Below, piece after piece: positions 53,959 through 62,026 of a stretch of 64,000 nucleotides of DNA (within the stretch, counting starts at the first letter, position 1; each line of letters opens with the position of its first letter). The notes beneath the pieces are model-generated. The model saw nothing but the letters and a program-made list of their open reading frames with translations, did not search any database and was not told the origin of the DNA. This stretch comes from Chitinophaga sp. YR573 (GTDB taxonomy: Bacteria; Bacteroidota; Bacteroidia; Chitinophagales; Chitinophagaceae), in assembly GCF_900110995.1 (NCBI RefSeq), contig NZ_FOJF01000001.1, forward strand, positions 4,438,803 to 4,502,802. Direction: 5' to 3'. Position numbers and translations under genes: made by a program.

Positions 53959-54825
53959 TTATACCGCTTTCTGTACCCGGCGCATTTGCAGCAGCACAGA
54001 TAAGAGGATGCAGGCTAGTCCGGCGTAAAATGCAGGTGTCAGCTCCTTGTTCTCTTTGAAGATAATGAAGGCGAGAATAATGCTGTATACCGGCTCCAGG
54101 TTAAAAGTAAGATTAACGGTAAAGGGAGAGATCTTTGTAAGAGCGCTCATCAGCAGCATGAACATACAGACAGTACAGGCCCATGATAAGATAAGCAGGT
54201 ATAACAGGTCATGTACAGCAGGTATCTCAAACGGCTGCGGGAATACGTGCAGGTAAAAGGGGAGGGCTAATGTTAGCGCCAGCCATCCGATAGACAATTC
54301 ATAAAAAGTGATGGTAGGCGTATCGTGTTTGCTGATCAGGCGTTTATTGAAGATGGTGAACAACGCACCGAATAAGGCGCATATAATACCCAGAATGATA
54401 CCAGTGCGATATTCCGCGTCGAAATGGAAAATGAGCAGGATACCGAATAAGGTGATGCCACTCAGCAACAGTTCGGTTTTATCCATCCGGTAACGGTTGA
54501 TCAGCGGATCCAGAATAGCAGTGAAAAGACTGGTGAGTGAAAAGCAGACTACAGCGATGGATACGTTCGAATATTTAATGCTTCCGTAAAAGAACAGCCA
54601 GTGCAGCATTACCACAATGCCGGTGAGGCCAATGGGTACGATCTGTTTAAACGACAGCTTTGAGAGCATGCGTTTCCAGCGGAATATTACATATAAAGTG
54701 ATGATGGTGAATAACAGTCTGTACCAGACCAGCAGACCTTCGTTGAGCGTGATGAGTTTTCCCAGTATACCCGTAAAACCTGCCAGAAATACCGACAGGT
54801 GTAATTGTATCAGTGATTTTTTCAT
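53959..54825 (-). CDS. EamA family (DMT superfamily) transporter
   Basis: 288 residues with about ten TM helices in two five-helix halves; the second EamA repeat (GIILGIICALFGALFTIFNKRLIS... and FTVNLTFNLEPVYSIILAFIIFKENKE) is well preserved. The DMT family exports metabolites such as amino acids or nucleotide sugars; the substrate is not predictable. Its start is 3 bp after the stop of the glycosyltransferase gene, implying cotranslation within this operon. Confidence 0.9.
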   Translation of the reverse strand: MKKSLIQLHLSVFLAGFTGILGKLITLNEGLLVWYRLLFTIITLYVIFRWKRMLSKLSFKQIVPIGLTGIVVMLHWLFFYGSIKYSNVSIAVVCFSLTSLFTAILDPLINRYRMDKTELLLSGITLFGILLIFHFDAEYRTGIILGIICALFGALFTIFNKRLISKHDTPTITFYELSIGWLALTLALPFYLHVFPQPFEIPAVHDLLYLLILSWACTVCMFMLLMSALTKISPFTVNLTFNLEPVYSIILAFIIFKENKELTPAFYAGLACILLSVLLQMRRVQKAV

Positions 54826-54828
54826 TTA

Positions 54829-55575
54829 TTATATGCTGTTCCTTACTCTTCTTTCGTACTTGCGGAACAGGCTTTCCCATTGAATCTTTAGTACCCCGAG
54901 AATCCCTTCTTTCACAATCCCTTTACTCATCTTGGAATATCCTTCTTTACGGTCTTTAAAGGTGATCGGAACTTCCTTGATAAGGAAGCCCAGTTTCCAG
55001 GCAGTGAATTTCATCTCTATCTGAAAGGCGTAACCTACGAAGCGGATAGCATCCAGGTTGATGGCTTCCAGTACAGGCCGTCTGTAGCAAACAAAACCTG
55101 CTGTGGCATCTTTTACATGAATCCAGGTAACAAAACGTACGTATACGGAAGCCCCGTAGGAGAGCACAGCTCTGTCCCATGGCCAGTTTTCTGTGCGACC
55201 GCCTTTTACATAGCGGGAACCAACAGCCACATCACCCCCTTCCTTAGCGCAGGCATCGTATAGCCTTACCAGGTCGGCCGGGTTATGAGAGAAATCGGCG
55301 TCCATCTCGAATATATAGTTATATCCCTTTTCCAGCGCCCATTTGAAACCGTGGATATAGGCAGTGCCTAATCCCTGTTTACCGCTTCTTTCTGACAGGA
55401 AGAGTTCCGTAGGATGTTCTTTCTGTATAGATTTAACGATATTACCGGTACCATCTGGCGAACCGTCGTCCACAATCAGGATATGAAAATCTTGTTGCAG
55501 AGAAAACACAGCGTCAATGATCTTGCGGATATTATCCTTTTCATTGTACGTCGGAATGATGACAAGCTTTTCCAA
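54829..55575 (-). CDS. Polyprenol-phosphate mannosyl/glucosyl transferase (DPM1-like GT2)
   Basis: 248 residues. GT2 motifs: VIIPTYNEKDNI, LIVDDGSPDGTG, GLGTAYIHGFKWAL, EMDADFSHNP, VGSRYVKGG and ITFKDRKEGYSKM. They match dolichol-phosphate mannosyltransferase DPM1-like enzymes, which transfer a sugar from a nucleotide donor to a polyprenyl phosphate. There is no TM domain, typical of the DPM1 type. The start is TTG at 55573-55575: an in-frame TGA stands immediately before it and no ATG fits near the domain edge. It belongs to the leftward mpl operon. Confidence 0.92.
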   Translation of the reverse strand: MEKLVIIPTYNEKDNIRKIIDAVFSLQQDFHILIVDDGSPDGTGNIVKSIQKEHPTELFLSERSGKQGLGTAYIHGFKWALEKGYNYIFEMDADFSHNPADLVRLYDACAKEGGDVAVGSRYVKGGRTENWPWDRAVLSYGASVYVRFVTWIHVKDATAGFVCYRRPVLEAINLDAIRFVGYAFQIEMKFTAWKLGFLIKEVPITFKDRKEGYSKMSKGIVKEGILGVLKIQWESLFRKYERRVRNSI

Positions 55576-55643
55576 TCAGCAAATTGTTGTTTAAGGCTGC
55601 GAAATTAGTATAATACCTAAAGAAAGTAAGTGTTTTTTGAATA

Positions 55644-56417
55644 TTAAATCTTTTTTAACATCATACTGTGATAAATATCTGTGAGTTTCTGCTTGGTATT
55701 CAGCGGAAAGTCGGCTTTCATCATCCAGTCATAATACTGAGGCTCAATCTTTAATACGTCTTTTACAGGCCGTCCTTTGTACTTGCCGAAGTTGAATACC
55801 TCTACACCGTTCTGCATCACCATTCTTCTGGCAAAGTCCACATATTCATCTTCTTTGGTAAAGTCTGCCAGTTGTTCTACTTCAGATTGCAGCTGATCGT
55901 AACGGAGTAACTGGGCTTCCAGGATTTCATAGGTAGCCAGGGCGTCAGCCTCAGCGCTATGTGCATTCTCCAGGTTCTTATCGCAGTAAAATTTGTAAGC
56001 AGCAGCGAGCGTACGTTTTTCCATCAGGTGGAAGATTTTCTGCACGTCTACGAATTTGCGGTCTTTCACGTCAAATTCGAGGCCGGTGCGAAGGAACTCT
56101 TCTACCAGTAAGGGAATATCGAAACGGTTTGAGTTATAACCCGCTATATCACAGTTCTCCATGAACTGACGCAGTTCATTGGCCGCCTGTTTAAAGGTGG
56201 GAGCATCTTTAATATCATCATCACTAATGCCATGAATAGCCGTAGAGGATGGCGGAATAGGCATGCCCGGGTGAATACGTTTCACCTTGGACTGAATGCT
56301 CTTGTCCGGGAATACTTTTATGATAGCGATTTCTATGATACGGTCAGTGGCCACATTGGTGCCAGTCGTTTCAAGATCAATAACGGCCAGTGGCCTTTTC
56401 AATTGCAATGAGGGCAT
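55644..56417 (-). CDS. DnaQ-like 3'-5' exonuclease
   Basis: 257 residues. The DEDDh residues are readable: Asp14 and Glu16 in VIDLETTGT, Asp100 in GYNSNRFDIPLL, His153 and Asp158 in HSAEADALATYE. The C-terminal part (EVFNFGKYKGRPVKDVLKIEPQYYDWMMKADFP) is an extra domain common in Bacteroidota versions. The enzyme degrades DNA or RNA 3'-5'; as a stand-alone protein it may proofread or act in repair or RNA turnover. It begins 9 bp after the mpl stop, so it is cotranscribed with it. Confidence 0.93.
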   Translation of the reverse strand: MPSLQLKRPLAVIDLETTGTNVATDRIIEIAIIKVFPDKSIQSKVKRIHPGMPIPPSSTAIHGISDDDIKDAPTFKQAANELRQFMENCDIAGYNSNRFDIPLLVEEFLRTGLEFDVKDRKFVDVQKIFHLMEKRTLAAAYKFYCDKNLENAHSAEADALATYEILEAQLLRYDQLQSEVEQLADFTKEDEYVDFARRMVMQNGVEVFNFGKYKGRPVKDVLKIEPQYYDWMMKADFPLNTKQKLTDIYHSMMLKKI

Positions 56418-56426
56418 GACAAAAAT

Positions 56427-57779
56427 TTAGAGATACTTTTTCAGCGAATTTAGGTCTAATCCCTCATAATCGCCTGAACTCATGAGGAGTAAGTTAGTGT
56501 TATCGTATTGTTGTTTGTCCAGGAATGCCAGTAAATGATCTCTTTTATTAAAGATTTCAAGATCGGCCCTGCCAAAACCCTGGGCTACCACATCGGGTTC
56601 CAGGTTAGGCATCCTTTTGATTTCCAGTGCATGACTGCTGTAAAAAACAACTGGTACATCTGCTTTGTCCATTGCCCCCTGGTATTGTACCATGAAGTCA
56701 GCGTTCAGGCTGCTATAGGTATGTAATTCCAGTACGGCAATAAGTTTACGCTGTGGATACTGCTCTTTCAGCGCTTCCATGGTAGCTTTTACTTTGGAAG
56801 GAGCATGGGCAAAGTCGCGGTAAATAGCGCAATGATCATTCTTGCCCACCAGTTCCAGTCGTTTCGCAGCTCCGGTAAAGGTAGCGATCGCTTTCAGAAA
56901 TGTAGCATCATCGATTCCTAACTGATTACAAACCAGTCTTGCCGCGTGCATATTCAGCAGATTATGGTCGCCGAATACTTCCAGGGCAGAGCTGTGATCA
57001 CCAAAGGTAACGGTAGTGGTACCGTTGACGATTTTATGTTCCGGCACATTGTACGGGATCAGGTTGAGGTGGCCGCCTTCGGCGTTTACCAGCTTAACCA
57101 GTTCAGGATCAGTGCTGTTATAGATGAGAGTTTGGCCTTTTTCTATGGTGCGTAAGAAAATGGCAAACTGCTCCAGGTAGTTATCGTAGGTAGGGAATAC
57201 GTTGATATGGTCCCAGGCAATGCCGGTTAATACGGCGATATGTGGGTGCAGGAAATGGAATTTCGGCCTTTTTTCGATGACAGAAGCAGGGTATTCATCA
57301 GCTTCGCATACAATTAAAGGAGCGTCGGTGATATTGACAGACTGGGAGAATCCTGCCAGCCTGGCGCCTACGAGATAGTCGAATTTAGTACCAGCCTGTT
57401 GCAATACGTGCATAATCATGGCGGTAGTGGTAGTTTTACCATGACTGCCTCCGATGGCTACGCGCTTCTTTTGCAGGCTTTCCTGGTAGATATATTCCGG
57501 GAAGGAGTAGATCTTGAGATTCAGCTGTTTAGCTTTGAGCAGTTCCGGATTGTCGGCCCTGGCGTGCATTCCCAGGATCACGGCATCGATATCGGGGGTG
57601 ACACGGGACTCGTCCCAACCCATGGTAGCCGGTAAGATACCTGCCTGTTTAAGGTTGCTGAGGGCCGGTTCGAAGATTTCATCATCGCTGCCGGTTACCT
57701 GGTAACCTTTAATTTTCAGTGCTATCGCCAGTTGGTGCATAACACTTCCGCCTACCGCAATAAAATGTACTTTTGTCAT
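56427..57779 (-). CDS. mpl: UDP-MurNAc:L-Ala-gamma-D-Glu-meso-DAP ligase (Mpl)
   Basis: 450 residues. The N-terminus VHFIAVGGSVMHQLAIALKIKGYQVTGSDD is the Mur/Mpl nucleotide-type opening, the ATP-binding loop is AIGGSHGKTTTTAM (108-121), and the central domain has CEADEYPASVIEKRPKFHFL. Length and absence of the MurC active-site order favour Mpl, which attaches recycled tripeptide to UDP-MurNAc in cell-wall recycling. It is first in a leftward operon. The upstream divergent gene is a small lipoprotein. Confidence 0.88.
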   Translation of the reverse strand: MTKVHFIAVGGSVMHQLAIALKIKGYQVTGSDDEIFEPALSNLKQAGILPATMGWDESRVTPDIDAVILGMHARADNPELLKAKQLNLKIYSFPEYIYQESLQKKRVAIGGSHGKTTTTAMIMHVLQQAGTKFDYLVGARLAGFSQSVNITDAPLIVCEADEYPASVIEKRPKFHFLHPHIAVLTGIAWDHINVFPTYDNYLEQFAIFLRTIEKGQTLIYNSTDPELVKLVNAEGGHLNLIPYNVPEHKIVNGTTTVTFGDHSSALEVFGDHNLLNMHAARLVCNQLGIDDATFLKAIATFTGAAKRLELVGKNDHCAIYRDFAHAPSKVKATMEALKEQYPQRKLIAVLELHTYSSLNADFMVQYQGAMDKADVPVVFYSSHALEIKRMPNLEPDVVAQGFGRADLEIFNKRDHLLAFLDKQQYDNTNLLLMSSGDYEGLDLNSLKKYL

Positions 57780-57865
57780 ATAAACAATGCCGGTGTTTTT
57801 GCGTTATATTTATGTAATCAGGGAAAAAGGACCGATATTATAGATAAAAATTTTAATATAATTTT

Positions 57866-57873
57866 TATATTTG
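57866..57873 (+). promoter_or_regulatory. -7 box of the lipoprotein/ytxJ operon
   Basis: TATATTTG matches TAnnTTTG. The expected transcript start is near 57880, inside a perfect palindrome GTAACGTTAC (57878-57887) that could be an operator. Confidence 0.45.
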
Positions 57874-57955
57874 CAAAGTAACGTTACAAATGACGATTAA
57901 AAAAGCGATATCGCCATTCCCTATGAAATTTCATTTATCAATTAAACATCCCTTT

Positions 57956-58105
57956 ATGCAAGTATCTTTTCTTAAAGTTTTGGGCAGGGCTGCACTTATC
58001 TTTATCTTTGCAGCTTTCGTAACATCGTGTGCATCACAGAATAAGTTAGGTTGTCCGATGAAGATTGGCAAGGTGACACACACGGCAAACAGCAAGGATT
58101 GTTAA
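57956..58105 (+). CDS. Small lipoprotein upstream of ytxJ
   Basis: 49 residues from the ATG at 57956. This start gives a complete lipoprotein signal (MQVSFLKVLGRAALIFIFAAFVTSC, Cys25); the frame is open upstream, but longer versions would add a non-signal extension. The short mature tail (ASQNKLGCPMKIGKVTHTANSKDC) has two further Cys. No family function is known. The stop overlaps the ytxJ ATG by one base (TAATG), so the two are coupled. Confidence 0.65.
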   Translation: MQVSFLKVLGRAALIFIFAAFVTSCASQNKLGCPMKIGKVTHTANSKDC

Positions 58106-58434
58106 TGAATTGGATACCTTTAACTACAGAAACGCAATTATCAGAAATTAAAGCAGCATCAGCAGAAAAGTCTGTGGTTATCTTTAAACACAGTACACGC
58201 TGTTCGATCAGTGCGGTTGCAAAGTCCAGGCTGGAAAGGGGCTCCAAGCCAGAAAATATTTCCTTTTACTACCTGGATCTGATCCGTTTCCGTGATTTAT
58301 CCAACAAAGTGGCAGCAGATTTTGCCATAGGGCATGAATCTCCGCAGGTATTATTGATTCGCAACGGGGAATGTGTATACGATGAAAGCCATGGGGGAAT
58401 CCGTATGGAAGAACTGGAAGCACACGCCAACTGA
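58105..58434 (+). CDS. ytxJ: Bacillithiol-system redox protein YtxJ
   Basis: 109 residues from the ATG at 58105. It is a short thioredoxin-fold protein with the monothiol motif TRCSIS (Cys33) after VVIFKHS, followed by FYYLDLIRFRDLSNKVAADFAIGHESPQVLLIRNG, the usual YtxJ pattern. It is proposed to be a monothiol bacilliredoxin that removes bacillithiol from proteins, which agrees with bacillithiol use in Bacteroidota. It is translationally coupled to the small lipoprotein gene. Confidence 0.88.
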   Translation: MNWIPLTTETQLSEIKAASAEKSVVIFKHSTRCSISAVAKSRLERGSKPENISFYYLDLIRFRDLSNKVAADFAIGHESPQVLLIRNGECVYDESHGGIRMEELEAHAN

Positions 58435-58478
58435 GGCAAGATATAAGAAGCCAAATTCTATTTATCCAAAGAAATTAG

Positions 58479-58502
58479 TCCCGGGAAATTCCCGGGATTT
58501 TT
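58479..58502 (+). terminator. Intrinsic terminator of the ytxJ operon
   Basis: TCCCGGG (58479-58485) pairs with CCCGGGA (58491-58497), followed by TTTTT. It ends the lipoprotein-ytxJ transcript 45 bp after the stop. Confidence 0.85.
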
Positions 58503-58527
58503 GTGTTTATAATACTAGATTTGCCCC

Positions 58528-59091
58528 ATGAGACATCGTATAGTAGTGGCGGTTACGGGGGCCAGTGGGTCCATTTATGCTCGTCAGCTGTTGAACAAGC
58601 TGCAGGCAGCTGCTGCCCAGACGGATGAAGTAGCCCTTGTGCTGACGGAAAACGCCAGAACTGTGTGGGAAACAGAACTGGGTAGTAAAGATTATACTGA
58701 TTTACCTTTCAAATTATATACACAACAGGATTTTCACGCACCATTTGCCTCCGGTTCCGGCAGGTTTGATACCATGATCATCTGTCCATGTTCTATGGGA
58801 ACGCTGGGGCGCATAGCTACCGGTATTTCCAATGACCTGATTACCCGGGCAGCAGATGTTGTATTAAAAGAAAGACGTAAACTGATTTGTGTAGTGAGGG
58901 AAACACCTTACAACCTGATGCATCTCCGGAATATGGTGACTGTTACCGAGGCAGGCGGGATTATCTGTCCGGCAACACCTTCTTTCTACAGCGTGCCTAA
59001 AACCCTGGAAGAAGTAGCCGCTACTGTAGTAGACCGTGTACTGGACCTTGCAGGTATTGAACAAACCACCTTCAGATGGGGGACCAAATAA
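58528..59091 (+). CDS. ubiX: UbiX family flavin prenyltransferase
   Basis: 187 residues, normal for UbiX. The FMN-binding opening VAVTGASGSIYARQLL is followed by FDTMIICPCSMGTLGRIATGISNDLITRAADVVLKERRKLICVVRETPYN, the characteristic UbiX core. The enzyme prenylates FMN to the cofactor of UbiD decarboxylases; in Bacteroidota the UbiD partner may act in menaquinone/futalosine or aromatic-acid metabolism. A TAGATTTG at 58516-58523 fits a -7 box almost at the ATG, suggesting a leaderless transcript. aroQ follows after 9 bp. Confidence 0.92.
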   Translation: MRHRIVVAVTGASGSIYARQLLNKLQAAAAQTDEVALVLTENARTVWETELGSKDYTDLPFKLYTQQDFHAPFASGSGRFDTMIICPCSMGTLGRIATGISNDLITRAADVVLKERRKLICVVRETPYNLMHLRNMVTVTEAGGIICPATPSFYSVPKTLEEVAATVVDRVLDLAGIEQTTFRWGTK

Positions 59092-59100
59092 ATTATAATC

Positions 59101-59514
59101 ATGAAGATCGCAATCATTAACGGACCTAATTTAAACCTGCTGGGAAAGCGGGAACCAGGGATTTACGGCAACGAATCTTTTGAAGATTATTTTGTTAAAC
59201 TGAAGGCGTTATATCCTTCTGTTGAATTAACTTATTTTCAGAGTAATTCAGAAGGTGGATTGATTGATCATCTGCATGAGATTGGGTTTTCTTATGATGG
59301 GATAGTATTTAACGCCGGTGGATATACGCATACATCTGTAGCTATCCGGGATGCGATTGCAGCGATTAAAACACCTGTAGTAGAAATGCATATCAGTAAT
59401 ATACATGCGCGTGAAGAGTTCCGTCATACAAGTATGATAGCAGCTGCATGCGTAGGTAGTATCTGTGGATTGGGTATGAAAGGATATGCGTTAGGAGTGG
59501 CCTATTTCCTGTAG
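59101..59514 (+). CDS. aroQ: Type II 3-dehydroquinate dehydratase
   Basis: 137 residues, the size of a type II enzyme. NGPNLNLLGKREPGIYG carries the catalytic Arg17 and Tyr22; YFQSNSEGGLIDHLHE, NAGGYTHTSVAIRDAI and EMHISNIHAREEFRHTS (His102) complete the active site. It dehydrates 3-dehydroquinate to 3-dehydroshikimate in the shikimate pathway. It is 9 bp downstream of ubiX and probably in the same operon. A terminator 73 bp further on ends the transcript. Confidence 0.97.
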   Translation: MKIAIINGPNLNLLGKREPGIYGNESFEDYFVKLKALYPSVELTYFQSNSEGGLIDHLHEIGFSYDGIVFNAGGYTHTSVAIRDAIAAIKTPVVEMHISNIHAREEFRHTSMIAAACVGSICGLGMKGYALGVAYFL

Positions 59515-59539
59515 AATAACATTTTTAGAAAATATTTAG

Positions 59540-59621
59540 TACATTTGTAGTGTTCTTTACCCTTGGTCTGGAACCTACAAAGGTCTCTAACGCTGAACCA
59601 GCTAATCAGCGTTATTTTTTT
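59540..59621 (+). ncRNA. Candidate short RNA unit: promoter and terminator 70 nt apart
   Basis: TACATTTG at 59540-59547 is an exact -7 box located after aroQ, and an intrinsic terminator (stem 59588-59614, then seven T) lies 41 bp on. A transcript from about 59554 to 59621 would be about 68 nt and could fold its 5' half (CCTTGGTCTGG...AAAGG). It encodes no peptide of note. It could equally be only the aroQ terminator region. Confidence 0.3.
59588..59621. terminator. Terminator shared by aroQ and the DUF3800 operon
   Basis: TAACGCTGA (59588-59596) pairs with TCAGCGTTA (59606-59614), followed by seven T on the plus strand. The stop codon of the leftward 150-residue protein (59612-59614) lies inside the right arm. 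Confidence 0.8.
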
Positions 59622-60064
59622 GCCCTATCATAATCAGGTCCGCTCAAAAGTTTATTTAAATTTTCATCATCATCTATCTGATAAGCCGTTATGAATCTGG
59701 CTACAGCTTCTGATATTATGTTTATTACAACTACATAATTTCCTTTTACTACTGCTACACGTCTGTTCCCATCATAACTTTTAGTCTTAGTATCCCACCC
59801 TTTTTTCAAAACTGAATCCGGATCCTGAAGAGCATCTTTTATCCAATGGATCTTTTCACATCTGTTTAAGGATAACACAGATTTATCTTTCATTTTTCTG
59901 TTTGCACTTTCATAAAAAGCATGGTCAAACATTTCTGAATAAAATTGTACCAAAATTCCATCAAAAGTATAAATAGGATTTGCACGATCACAATAAGTAT
60001 CTGACCATGTTTTTCTCAATTGAGCTTCGCTCATTTCATAAGATCGAATTCTCACATATTTCAT
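59612..60064 (-). CDS. Possible BECR-fold nuclease, partner of DUF3800
   Basis: 150 residues. The C-terminal half reads like a Barnase-EndoU-ColicinE5/RelE (BECR) fold: RCEKIHWIKDALQDPDSVLKKGW (a helix with the Trp-Ile-x-x-x-Leu-x-x-Pro-x-x pattern), then RRVAVVKGNYVVVINIISEAVARFITAYQIDDD, where the V-I strand and F-x-TAY ending resemble phage and toxin BECR nucleases. This is an inference from pattern, not from a search. Its ATG overlaps the stop of the DUF3800 gene by one base, so it is translationally coupled to it. Alternative: an uncharacterised phage-derived protein. Confidence 0.6.
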   Translation of the reverse strand: MKYVRIRSYEMSEAQLRKTWSDTYCDRANPIYTFDGILVQFYSEMFDHAFYESANRKMKDKSVLSLNRCEKIHWIKDALQDPDSVLKKGWDTKTKSYDGNRRVAVVKGNYVVVINIISEAVARFITAYQIDDDENLNKLLSGPDYDRAKK

Positions 60065-60759
60065 TACCAGCCGCCCTCCATTTCAATTTTGAATACATTG
60101 AATTTCTCTTCCCACTTAGAAGTAGCACCTATCGCTTTATGTAAGTGATTTTGTTCTACTATAGATACCAATTTCTTCTTGGCTTCACTGGTAATTTCCT
60201 GTCTAAACTTTGCAGATACAAGACCTGTTAGAATATCTGCCAGTTGTATTCCTGATGATTGTTCTGAAGGTAGTGCCTGGACCTGAACTACGGTGGAAGT
60301 CCTATTGCTTTCGTGCAGTAATTTTTTTAATTCTTTTAACCTGCCTTTGTTTCGGTTAACTTTTAGATCAATAAAAATATTGTAATTGTTATTATCAAAT
60401 AACCAATGATGTAATAATTGATAGTAAAATTTGTAAAACCCTAATTCTATATCTCCATTATGGAAAGTCAAGGCATCGGCCTTACTTGATTCAATTAAAA
60501 TAACTCTGAAACGTAAATAGTCTGCCTCGAAGAAGTAATTGATTACCTCCTCATAAGCAGGCAAATAAGATGGAGAAATTTTATTCCATTTTAATTCTCC
60601 TTTTATATTGTATTTATTTTTTACTTCACTTAAACAAGCCTTGAATTCTGCCCTATATTCAGCAGGAAGCCAAATACTTCCAATGGCAGTATATTTATGA
60701 GCCTCCTTATTTGATAAGGCCTCTAACCCACTTTCATCACAATAAACTTCAAATTCCAT
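60064..60759 (-). CDS. DUF3800 domain protein
   Basis: 231 residues. The start is the typical EVYCDESG (Asp8, Glu9); ELKWNKI, FRVILIESS, FIDLKVNRNKGR and GIQLADILTGLVSAKFRQ complete the DUF3800 pattern, a predicted RNase H-like fold with acidic residues that suggest metal-dependent nuclease activity. The family occurs widely on mobile elements and in defence regions. It is the first gene of a two-gene leftward unit with the BECR-like gene. The AT-rich flanks fit recent acquisition. Confidence 0.82.
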   Translation of the reverse strand: MEFEVYCDESGLEALSNKEAHKYTAIGSIWLPAEYRAEFKACLSEVKNKYNIKGELKWNKISPSYLPAYEEVINYFFEADYLRFRVILIESSKADALTFHNGDIELGFYKFYYQLLHHWLFDNNNYNIFIDLKVNRNKGRLKELKKLLHESNRTSTVVQVQALPSEQSSGIQLADILTGLVSAKFRQEITSEAKKKLVSIVEQNHLHKAIGATSKWEEKFNVFKIEMEGGW

Positions 60760-61398
60760 ATCATTTTCGTTTATACTTTAACCTTTAACAACATAATCTT
60801 AAAAGCAAATTTGAAAAGGTTGTCTAAGACTATGTAAAATACTTAAAAAAACAGATTAACTTTTGATGAAAGAAATAGAATTGTTTGACGATTATCAAAC
60901 TGATAATCGTACTAAGTTTTGTTTAATTGGTTGATTTGAAAGCACTTCTTTATAACATCAGGTTTATAGACTATATGTCCGTTTATCCAGCTATATTTCC
61001 TCTTATACCTCTATATTACCATTTGTACCAGTAAATTTACCATCTATATGTGTATTTCTACCACTCATATTGGTATTTGTTAAGGAAATGCTAACTAGTA
61101 TATACCTTTACTAGATCAAACTAAAACGGAGCTAGTCTCCAACGAAAAATGAAAACAATTAATAGCCCGGTTTCTCAAGAGGGTTATAATTACAAGAACT
61201 TCCTACAAGATTTAATTAAGTTCTCCATCAGTAGCTAAACTACAAATCTCTCCATCTTTTTTACTAACATAAGATCGGCTGTATAGGTTGCTATTCCTGC
61301 ATCTTCATGCCCTTTTATATTAAAAAATAAACAACGAAAAGTTGTGATGGGAGAGCTATGCCTGCTTGTATTTAATCACCTCTCATAAACCCAACACT
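60760..61398. other. 639-bp AT-rich intergenic region with a hairpin
   Basis: No coding frame, RNA gene or exact TAnnTTTG is seen. A perfect inverted repeat with 10-bp arms (60888-60897 and 60901-60910, loop AAC) is followed by a T-rich stretch. Short TATATT/ACCATTTG-type segments recur around 60970-61070. Both flanking transcription units must start here. Confidence 0.4.
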
Positions 61399-62016
61399 AT
61401 GCCTTCATTTGGTAAAAAAATCCTGTCTGCTTTTGTAGAGCTGTCCGACACGGATGCAACTAAAACAGAAACGCAGGTTCCTGTGCATACTGCTGAAAAC
61501 AATGCAGCAGTGCACACTCCCACAGACGCAGGTAACAAATTCAGCGACTACTTTAACAAGTTGTTTGCTGACGCAAACCTTCCCGGTCCTGATTATTACG
61601 AGTTCTCGAAAATGACAGAAGCCATGCAGGTAATTGCAGATGAAAAAGCCCGCTATTGCGCCGCTTTTGCAGGCTTGCAGGTACAAGGTCTTAACAAAGG
61701 GAAACTGTTATCCTCTGCACTGGAATACGTGCAGATACTGGATGCAGATGGGGTAGCCTTTCATAACACCATAGATGCTGCTTTAGCTGAAAAAGTACAA
61801 AGCAGGAAAAAGGAGATGGAAGAAGCCCGTGACCGTATTCAGAAATTATCACAGGAGATAGTCAATCTGCAACAACAGATGGAACTATTGACCAGGGAAA
61901 TTGAAGAGAATGAAACGAAGATCGGAAACAGTGCTGCAGGTTACAGCGCCGCACTGGAAAGCAGTAAACAGAAATTATTGCAGGATATAGAAAAGATCAA
62001 GTTACACATACTTTAA
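61399..62016 (+). CDS. Coiled-coil protein of unknown function
   Basis: 205 residues from the ATG at 61399. There is no signal peptide. Residues 30-75 are low-complexity, residues about 75-130 helical (MTEAMQVIADEKARYCAAFAGLQVQGLNKGKLLSSALEYVQIL), and the last 70 a long coiled coil (KKEMEEARDRIQKLSQEIVNLQQQMELLTREIEENETKI). The overall look resembles PspA-type membrane-associated proteins but without recognisable homology. It lies 10 bp upstream of a two-TM coiled-coil protein, so the two probably act together. Confidence 0.75.
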   Translation: MPSFGKKILSAFVELSDTDATKTETQVPVHTAENNAAVHTPTDAGNKFSDYFNKLFADANLPGPDYYEFSKMTEAMQVIADEKARYCAAFAGLQVQGLNKGKLLSSALEYVQILDADGVAFHNTIDAALAEKVQSRKKEMEEARDRIQKLSQEIVNLQQQMELLTREIEENETKIGNSAAGYSAALESSKQKLLQDIEKIKLHIL

Positions 62017-62026
62017 AACCTACACA

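Noticed and set aside
61405-61686. Minus-strand 93-codon frame inside the coiled-coil gene
   Set aside because: Shadow of the plus-strand gene, which fits the operon.
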